From Dietzia sp. NCCP-2495 (lineage in GTDB: Bacteria > Actinomycetota > Actinomycetes > Mycobacteriales > Mycobacteriaceae), in assembly GCF_026011735.1 (NCBI RefSeq), contig NZ_BRVN01000007.1:62001-126000 (forward strand): a stretch of DNA of 64,000 nt, given 5' to 3'. Each line of letters opens with the position of its first letter. Within the stretch, counting starts at the first letter, position 1. Below the pieces are notes generated by a model, which worked only from the letters and a program-made list of their open reading frames with translations, did not search any database and was not told where the DNA came from. Shown one piece after another: positions 58,775 to 64,000 of the stretch. The translations under genes were made by a program, and so were the position numbers.

Positions 58775-59565
58775 CAGAATAGATTCCTTCGGACTCCGCC
58801 GTCGAGGCTGACTACGGCGCCGTGTAGCACAGACGCCTGGGGGGCGAGGAGCGTGGACACAAACCACGAGATCTCGTCAAGGGAGGGAAGGCGGCCGGTC
58901 GAGGTCCTGCTGATGTAGCGCTGCCAGATCTCCGCTTCCGGAACTCCGGTCTCGGCGGACTCGCGCCTCGCGAACTCCCGCAGACGGGGAGTCTCGACGG
59001 GACCGGGCGCGAGGGTATGGACGGTGACCCCGTCGGCGCCCTTTCGTTGGGACAGCTGCCGCATGAGATTGATCAGTGCAGCGTTGGAGGTGCCCGGTGC
59101 GGCGTCCGCGGGGCCGGGCTCCAGTCCCAGCGACCCGGCGACGGCGACGAAGCGCGATCCCTCGACCAGTCGGTCCTCGACCGCTCGCAACAGATGCAGC
59201 GTCGCCACCGACTTGAAGCCGGCCGCCAGTGCCAGGTCCTCAGTCGGCATCACATCGAGTGATCCGCCGACGGGCAGGCCCGCCGCCATGAGGGCCAGGT
59301 CGACGCGGGTCACGCCCGCAGCGTCCAACGTGCCGCGGATGGCGGCGACGGAGGACGGGTCCCCGATGTCGGCAACGCATGGGACGACGCCCGCATGTCT
59401 GGCGCCGCCGCCGCGGCCGGCGGTATGGAGCTCAGCGGCGAGGGCGTCGAGTTGCTCGGCGTTCCGCGCGATCGCGAGGACCCGTCTGCCTTCGGTGGAA
59501 AGGCGGCGGGCTACCGAGGCGCCCATCGCCCCGGTCGCTCCCACGATCACGCAGATCCCGGTCAT
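58774..59565 (-). CDS. Short-chain dehydrogenase-like protein without the YxxxK pair
   Basis: 263 aa. The Rossmann start VIVGATGAMGASVARRL (residues 6-22) and the C-terminal LHGAVVSLDGGVRRNLF are SDR-like, and PGPVETPRLREFARRE follows the usual PG motif. The catalytic YxxxK site reads P157-G-T-S-N161 (PGTSNAALINLMRQL); Ser145 may remain. Classical oxidoreductase activity is therefore unlikely. Starts within the ALDH stop (ATGA-like overlap), so it is fully part of the leftward operon. Confidence 0.8.
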   Translation of the reverse strand: MTGICVIVGATGAMGASVARRLSTEGRRVLAIARNAEQLDALAAELHTAGRGGGARHAGVVPCVADIGDPSSVAAIRGTLDAAGVTRVDLALMAAGLPVGGSLDVMPTEDLALAAGFKSVATLHLLRAVEDRLVEGSRFVAVAGSLGLEPGPADAAPGTSNAALINLMRQLSQRKGADGVTVHTLAPGPVETPRLREFARRESAETGVPEAEIWQRYISRTSTGRLPSLDEISWFVSTLLAPQASVLHGAVVSLDGGVRRNLF

Positions 59566-61025
59566 CGGGTCTCCGTATTCAACCGGATGGTCACCGCGCG
59601 GGGTTCGGTGAAGAAGTCGCGCGAGAACTGGCCGCCCTCGCGGCCGAGGCCACTTATGCCTTCGCCGCCGAACGGTAGGCGCAGGTCACGCTCGAAGAAC
59701 GTATTGATCCAGACCGTCCCCGCCTTCCAGTTGGCGGCCATGCGGTGGGCGCGGTCGAGGTTGGTGGTGAACAGCATGCCGGCGAGCCCGTAGGGGCTGT
59801 CGTTGGCGATGCGCAGTGCCTCGTCCTCGGTGTCGAACCCGAGCACGGTCTCCACTGGGCCGAAGATTTCCTCGCGCGCCACGCGGTCCTGATTCGTGAG
59901 GCCCGTGATGATGGTCGGCGGGTAGTAGAAGCCGGCCGCGTGCGCAGCGGAGGTCAGGCGGGCGCCGCCCATGACCACCTCGCCGCCTTCCTCGCGGGCC
60001 AGATCCACGTAGCCCGACACCTTGGACAGGTGATCGTCCGTGATGAGTGGGCCGACGAACGTCTCCGGGTCCTTGGGGTCGCCGACCTTGAGCTTGGCGG
60101 TCTCGGAGACGAAGCGCTCGAGGAACTCGTCGCGGATCGAGTTCTGCACCAGTAGGCGTGTGCCCGAGAGGCAGACCTGGCCGTTGCCGGCGAAGATCGC
60201 GCGCAGGGCCTTGGGGACCGCGATGTCCAGGTCGGCATCGGCGAAGATGATGTTGGCGGACTTGCCTCCCATCTCCGCGGAGACCGGGGTGTGGTTGACC
60301 GCGGCGGACTGGAGGATCTTCACGCCTGTTGCGCTGGACCCGGTGAACGTGATGCGGTCGACGCGGGGATCCGAGGTGAGCGGTCCCGCGACCTCGTCGC
60401 CGCCGAAGCCGTGCACGACGTTGAGTACTCCCTCCGGCATTCCGGCCTCGACCGCGAGTTCGGCGAACCGGGCGGCGGTGAGCGGAGTCTGTGGTGCGGG
60501 TTTGAGCACCACGGTGTTGCCGAACGCCAGTGCCGGGGCGATCTTCCACGTGGCCAGCATGAGCGGGGCGTTCCACGGGCTGATCGCCGCGACCACGCCT
60601 GCCGCCGGGTAGAGGACGTAGGAGAACAGGTCCCCGTCCGGGTAGGCCTCGTTGCCCGCCATCGCCACGTAGTCGGCGAAGAACCGTAGGTTGAGGGCCA
60701 CGCGCGGGATGTCGGCGTGGCTGGTCTGCGAGATGGCCTTGCCGCCGTCCCGCGTCTCCAGCATGGCAAGCTCGTCGCGGTGTTCGTCCACCTTGTCGGC
60801 GAGCCGGTGGAGGATCGCAGCGCGCTCCTTGGGGGTCATCCGGGGCCACGGTCCTTCGTCGAATGCGCGGCGGGCGGCTGCGATCGCCGCCTCCCCGTCA
60901 ACCGCGCCGCCGCGGGCGACCTCCGCCAGCAGGCTGCCGTCGTGGGGGTCGCGGGTCTCAAAGGTTCGTCCGTCGGCGGAGTCGGTCCACCGGCCGCCGA
61001 TGAAGTGCTTGATGGTGGTGGTCAT
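59562..61025 (-). CDS. 2-hydroxymuconate-6-semialdehyde dehydrogenase (ALDH family)
   Basis: 487 aa from the ATG at 61025. ALDH residues: Asn152 in SPWNAPL, FTGSSATG, Glu251 in AEMGGKSAN, Cys285 in GNGQVCLSG, and EEIFGPV. Family members XylG/DmpC oxidise 2-hydroxymuconic semialdehyde with NAD+. Position between the aldolase and the SDR of the meta operon supports this substrate; the ALDH family is broad, so it is not proven. Confidence 0.87.
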   Translation of the reverse strand: MTTTIKHFIGGRWTDSADGRTFETRDPHDGSLLAEVARGGAVDGEAAIAAARRAFDEGPWPRMTPKERAAILHRLADKVDEHRDELAMLETRDGGKAISQTSHADIPRVALNLRFFADYVAMAGNEAYPDGDLFSYVLYPAAGVVAAISPWNAPLMLATWKIAPALAFGNTVVLKPAPQTPLTAARFAELAVEAGMPEGVLNVVHGFGGDEVAGPLTSDPRVDRITFTGSSATGVKILQSAAVNHTPVSAEMGGKSANIIFADADLDIAVPKALRAIFAGNGQVCLSGTRLLVQNSIRDEFLERFVSETAKLKVGDPKDPETFVGPLITDDHLSKVSGYVDLAREEGGEVVMGGARLTSAAHAAGFYYPPTIITGLTNQDRVAREEIFGPVETVLGFDTEDEALRIANDSPYGLAGMLFTTNLDRAHRMAANWKAGTVWINTFFERDLRLPFGGEGISGLGREGGQFSRDFFTEPRAVTIRLNTETR

Positions 61026-61056
61026 GTCGTGCCTCTCGGTGTGCGTACTCGGTGAC

Positions 61057-62106
61057 TCAGTGTGCGTGGACGGTCGCCGCGCGGGTCGGGTCGGTGTACG
61101 AGCGGCCGGCGAGCTGCGAGGCCACATCGATGATCATGTCCTCCTGTCCGCCGATGACGCCGCGTCGACCGAGCTCCATGAGGATGTCGCGGGTGGGGAC
61201 GCCGAACTTCTTGGCCGCGCGCTTGGTCGGGTGGAAGAAGGTGGAGTACACGCCCGCGTACCCCAGGACCAGCGCGGTCTCGTCGATGATCTGTGGCTCC
61301 TTCATCAGTGGGGCCAGGACCTGCTCTGCGGTGTCGATGAGGGGGAACAGGTCCACGTTCGTCTCCCAGCCGGCACGCTCGAAGGCCGCGGCGAGGACCT
61401 CGGTCTGCGCGTTGCCGGCACTGGCACCGAGGCCCCGCAGAGAGCCGTCGATGAAGGTGGCACCGCACTCGGCGGCGGTGAGCGCGTTGGCGATACCCAC
61501 TCCGAGATTGTTGTGGGCGTGGAAGCCGACATCCGCCGAGATCCGGTCGCGAAGGGCCGTGACCCGCTCGCCGGCTTGGCGGGGGACCATCGCGCCGGCG
61601 GAGTCGACCACGTACACCACGTCGGCACCGTACGAGTCGAGCAGCGCGGCCTGCGCGGCGAGGTCAGCGGGCTCGAGCTTGTGGCTCATCATGAGGAAGC
61701 ACATGACCCGGAGGCCCTGTGCCTTGGCCCACTCGACGGGCTGCTGAGCGCAGTCGGCCTCGGTGCAGTGCACGGCCACGCGGACGGTGGAGATACCAGC
61801 GGAGATCGCGTCGCGGAGATTACCGACCGTGGCGATGCCGGGGACATAGAGCACCGCGATGTCGGCGTTCTCCACGGCTTCCACCGCGGCGCGGACGTAA
61901 TCGGGGTCGGTTTCGGCGGCGGGTCCGTACTGGATCGACGAGGCGCCGATGCCGATTCCGTGCGCGACCTCGATGGTCGTGACCCCGGCCCGGTCCAGAC
62001 CGCGTGCGATGTCCGCGACATTCTGGGCGGTGAACTGGTGGGACACGCTGGACATGCCGTCCCGGAGGGTGGTGTCGACGAGCGTGATGCTCTTTTCTGA
62101 GCTCAC
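61057..62106 (-). CDS. 4-hydroxy-2-oxovalerate aldolase
   Basis: 349 aa. DRE-TIM fold: [17 protein letters not shown] with the metal-binding Asp, [16 protein letters not shown] with metal histidines, and [19 protein letters not shown]. It splits 4-hydroxy-2-oxovalerate into pyruvate and acetaldehyde and forms a channel complex with the acetaldehyde dehydrogenase encoded just upstream (4-nt overlap), as DmpG/DmpF do. Confidence 0.94.
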   Translation of the reverse strand: MSSEKSITLVDTTLRDGMSSVSHQFTAQNVADIARGLDRAGVTTIEVAHGIGIGASSIQYGPAAETDPDYVRAAVEAVENADIAVLYVPGIATVGNLRDAISAGISTVRVAVHCTEADCAQQPVEWAKAQGLRVMCFLMMSHKLEPADLAAQAALLDSYGADVVYVVDSAGAMVPRQAGERVTALRDRISADVGFHAHNNLGVGIANALTAAECGATFIDGSLRGLGASAGNAQTEVLAAAFERAGWETNVDLFPLIDTAEQVLAPLMKEPQIIDETALVLGYAGVYSTFFHPTKRAAKKFGVPTRDILMELGRRGVIGGQEDMIIDVASQLAGRSYTDPTRAATVHAH

Positions 62107-62981
62107 TGTGCGGTTCCCTTCACGAGGTTGCGGTCCGCGATGACCTCGGCGACGTGCGCCGCGGCCGCGGTGATGATGTCGAGATTGCCCGCGTAGGTGG
62201 GGAGGTAGTCCCCGGCGCCCACCACCTCCACCATTACTGTGACCAGGTCGCCGTCGACGTCGACCAGATGGAGCCCGTAGCCGGGGACGTACTTCTGCAC
62301 CTCGGCGACCCGCTCGACCACGGCCCGCTCGATCGCCGCGGCGTCGGCGTCACGCACTCGTGCGTAGATGGTGTCGCGCATGTTCATGGGCGGCTCGGCC
62401 GGATTGATGATCGAGATGCACTTGGCGCGGTCCGCACCCGCGACCTGCGCCAGGGCGACGCCGGTCTTCTCGGTGAACTCGCTGAGGTTCTGACGGGTGC
62501 CGGGCCCGGCGCTCTTCGAGGAGATCGCGGCCACGATCTCGCCGTACGAGGCGTCGGCGACCGTATTGATTGCGTGCAGGATCGGGATGGTCGCCTGTCC
62601 GGCGCAGCTGACCATGTTGAGGTTCGGAGCGTCGAGGTGAGCGTCGAGGTTCACCGATGGCACCACGTAAGGGCCGACCGAGGCCGGTGTCAGGTCGATC
62701 GCGACGACCCCGGCCTCGGCGTAGCGGGGGGCAGTGGCGGCGTGGATCTTCGCGGACGTGGCCTCAAACACGAGGTCTGGGCGTACATCCTGCTCGAACA
62801 GCCAATCGGCGCCGCCGGCCGACGCCTCGAGGCCCTCGGCGCGGGCGCGCTCCAATCCCTCGCTCGCGGGGTCGATACCGATCATCGCGACCGGCTGGAC
62901 GGTGTCGGATCGCAACAGCTTGTACATGAGGTCGGTGCCGATGTTGCCGGACCCGACGATCGCTGCTGTCAGACGGCTCAT
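62103..62981 (-). CDS. Acetaldehyde dehydrogenase (acylating)
   Basis: 292 aa. NAD-binding [18 protein letters not shown] at the N-terminus, the thioester cysteine in [12 protein letters not shown] near residue 131, and [15 protein letters not shown]. It converts acetaldehyde channelled from the aldolase to acetyl-CoA with NAD+ and CoA. First gene of the leftward operon; the divergent catechol dioxygenase starts 227 bp away. Confidence 0.95.
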   Translation of the reverse strand: MSRLTAAIVGSGNIGTDLMYKLLRSDTVQPVAMIGIDPASEGLERARAEGLEASAGGADWLFEQDVRPDLVFEATSAKIHAATAPRYAEAGVVAIDLTPASVGPYVVPSVNLDAHLDAPNLNMVSCAGQATIPILHAINTVADASYGEIVAAISSKSAGPGTRQNLSEFTEKTGVALAQVAGADRAKCISIINPAEPPMNMRDTIYARVRDADAAAIERAVVERVAEVQKYVPGYGLHLVDVDGDLVTVMVEVVGAGDYLPTYAGNLDIITAAAAHVAEVIADRNLVKGTAQ

Positions 62982-63042
62982 GTCTGTCTCCTCATGGCAG
63001 TGAATGTGGTGTAGGCCACGACGATATGGACGGAAGCGGCGA

Positions 63043-63081
63043 AATCCGGCTGGAGTTCGGCTTTGCCGAATTAGCCGGATT
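63043..63081. promoter_or_regulatory. Nested palindrome between the leftward meta operon and the catechol dioxygenase gene
   Basis: Outer dyad AATCCGGCT (63043-63051) and AGCCGGATT (63073-63081) is perfect; inside it TTCGGC-TTT-GCCGAA is a second perfect dyad (63056-63070). It is central in the divergent spacer, where the IclR or another regulator could control both directions. Confidence 0.6.
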
Positions 63082-63208
63082 CAGGACGGATCAGCTATTC
63101 CTGCTATCCGAATGTGATGGGCGCCACTATTGAGGCCGACCCACACTTGTGGCATCCATCACTCACGGGTCGTCCGCCGGGGCGCCCCCCACTCGAGAGG
63201 AAGAACAC

Positions 63209-64000
63209 ATGAGTGACATCACGGAGGCCACGCTGCGACACGAGATCGCGCACCTCGCACGTGTGGAATTGCTCAGCCCCAAGCCGCAGGAGACGGAGGA
63301 TTTCTTCACCAAGCTCCTCGGCATGTACGTCACCAAACGGGAAGGGCAATCCACCTACCTGCGGGGTTACGAGGACCCGTACCAGTGGAGCCTCAAGATC
63401 ACCGAGTCCGCCGAGCCGGGACTGGGACACATGGGCCTACGCACCACATCGCCCGAGGCCCTCGACCGTCGGCTGGATTCTCTCCGCGCCGACGGCAACG
63501 AGTGCAACTGGATTCCTGACGGCGAGGAGCTCGGGTACGGCAAGACTTTCGCCTTCAAGTCGGCGGACGGCCACAACATCCACATCATGTGGGAGGCGGA
63601 CAACTACGTGGCGCCACCGGAGCTGAGCAGCAAGATCGTCACCCGCAAGTCGCGTAAGCCGCTGCAGGGCATGCCGGTCAAGCGCCTGGACCACCTGAAT
63701 CTCATGGCCTCCGACGTGGGCGGCGTCCGCGACACCTTTGAGCGCAACCTCGGTTTCCGCACCACCGAGAGCGTGCTCGATGGTGACACTCAGATCGGCG
63801 CGTGGATGAGCTCTAACATCCTCGGTCACGAAGTTGCCTGCATGCGGGACATGACCGGTGGGAAGGGGCGTCTGCACCACATCGCATTCTTCTACGGCAA
63901 TGCCCAGCACAACATCGATGCCGCGGAGATGTTCCGTGAGTACGACATCGAGATCGAAGCCGGCCCCGACACCCACGGCATCACCCAGGGGCAGTTCCTG
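63209..64000 (+). CDS. Catechol 2,3-dioxygenase (3' end outside window)
   Basis: 264 codons visible, no stop. Extradiol type I dioxygenase: N-domain ARVELLSPKPQETEDFF and GYGKTFAFKSADGHNIHIMW, then the iron-binding C-domain with His162 (RLDHLNLMAS) and His223 (RLHHIAFFYG), 61 residues apart as in XylE. The glutamate ligand would follow beyond the window edge. It cleaves catechol to 2-hydroxymuconic semialdehyde, the substrate of the dehydrogenase in the leftward operon. ATG is preceded by GAGAGGAAG. Confidence 0.9.
   Translation, partial: MSDITEATLRHEIAHLARVELLSPKPQETEDFFTKLLGMYVTKREGQSTYLRGYEDPYQWSLKITESAEPGLGHMGLRTTSPEALDRRLDSLRADGNECNWIPDGEELGYGKTFAFKSADGHNIHIMWEADNYVAPPELSSKIVTRKSRKPLQGMPVKRLDHLNLMASDVGGVRDTFERNLGFRTTESVLDGDTQIGAWMSSNILGHEVACMRDMTGGKGRLHHIAFFYGNAQHNIDAAEMFREYDIEIEAGPDTHGITQGQFL

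Noticed and set aside
1-64000. CRISPR array or insertion sequence
   Set aside because: No regularly spaced repeats and no transposase gene were found; repeats present are att sites, operators and palindromes.

Overview
The window is GC-rich and densely coded. Gene content (HisC2/Pat-type aminotransferase, MbtI-type salicylate synthase, CYP255A-type P450, NrtR-linked ADP-ribosylglycohydrolase) points to an actinobacterium of the Mycobacteriales, probably Dietzia or a close relative. That placement is inferred from protein resemblance; no search was run.

Layout. (1) 1-7600: a tightly overlapping siderophore operon: C-terminal part of a penicillin-acylase family protein, a free-standing condensation-domain protein, a PLP decarboxylase, an N-hydroxylating monooxygenase, a salicylate synthase and an acyl-CoA dehydrogenase. 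(2) 7590-11650: three minus-strand genes: an exported esterase-like lipoprotein, a 5'-nucleotidase-like exported protein with altered metal motifs, and the aminotransferase pat. (3) tRNA-Ser(GCT) and tRNA-Arg(ACG), then a 7.2-kb integrative element (11933-19143) inserted in the 3' end of tRNA-Arg. It is bounded by 36-bp direct repeats and carries integrase, XRE repressor, AlpA/excisionase-like proteins, a chain of very small overlapping genes, a toprim/RecA-like replication protein and a late module of three unrecognised or HTH proteins. The order resembles a phage-inducible chromosomal island (phage satellite). (4) 19229-31960: housekeeping and accessory genes, including a frameshifted Ddn-like gene, nrtR with its divergent ADP-ribosylglycohydrolase and two tandem NrtR-type operators, a P450, tyrA and tadA. 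(5) 32385-37218: tRNA-Ser(CGA), a TetR regulator and a queuosine group (tgt, CHY zinc finger, YhhQ transporter, GluQRS). The Tgt lacks the three zinc cysteines, and a perfect 30-bp inverted repeat lies between gluQ and yhhQ. (6) 37511-39278: pterin dehydratase, a DUF1648-like protein and two broken fragments (nuoN and a PEP-utilising domain). (7) 39382-46083: tRNA-Ser(GGA), SRP RNA, aspartate aminotransferase, dnaX, ybaB, recR (with a long C-terminal tail) and a GNAT gene. (8) 46148-64000: an aromatic catabolism region: amidohydrolase, AraC regulator, GcoA/GcoB-type guaiacol O-demethylase, an MBL lipoprotein, pyruvate carboxylase, and a complete catechol meta-cleavage pathway in two convergent operons plus the divergent catechol 2,3-dioxygenase, which runs off the right edge.

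The right-hand third reads as one route: guaiacol to catechol (GcoAB), ring cleavage (catechol 2,3-dioxygenase), then the semialdehyde dehydrogenase, 4-oxalocrotonate tautomerase, decarboxylase, hydratase, aldolase and acylating acetaldehyde dehydrogenase to pyruvate and acetyl-CoA, with pyruvate carboxylase placed where the pyruvate would be used. Most attractive for follow-up: the small tRNA-Arg element, the atypical salicylate/hydroxamate siderophore operon, the Cys-less Tgt beside queuosine salvage genes, and several enzymes that keep their fold but lack textbook catalytic residues (5'-nucleotidase-like protein, SDR).
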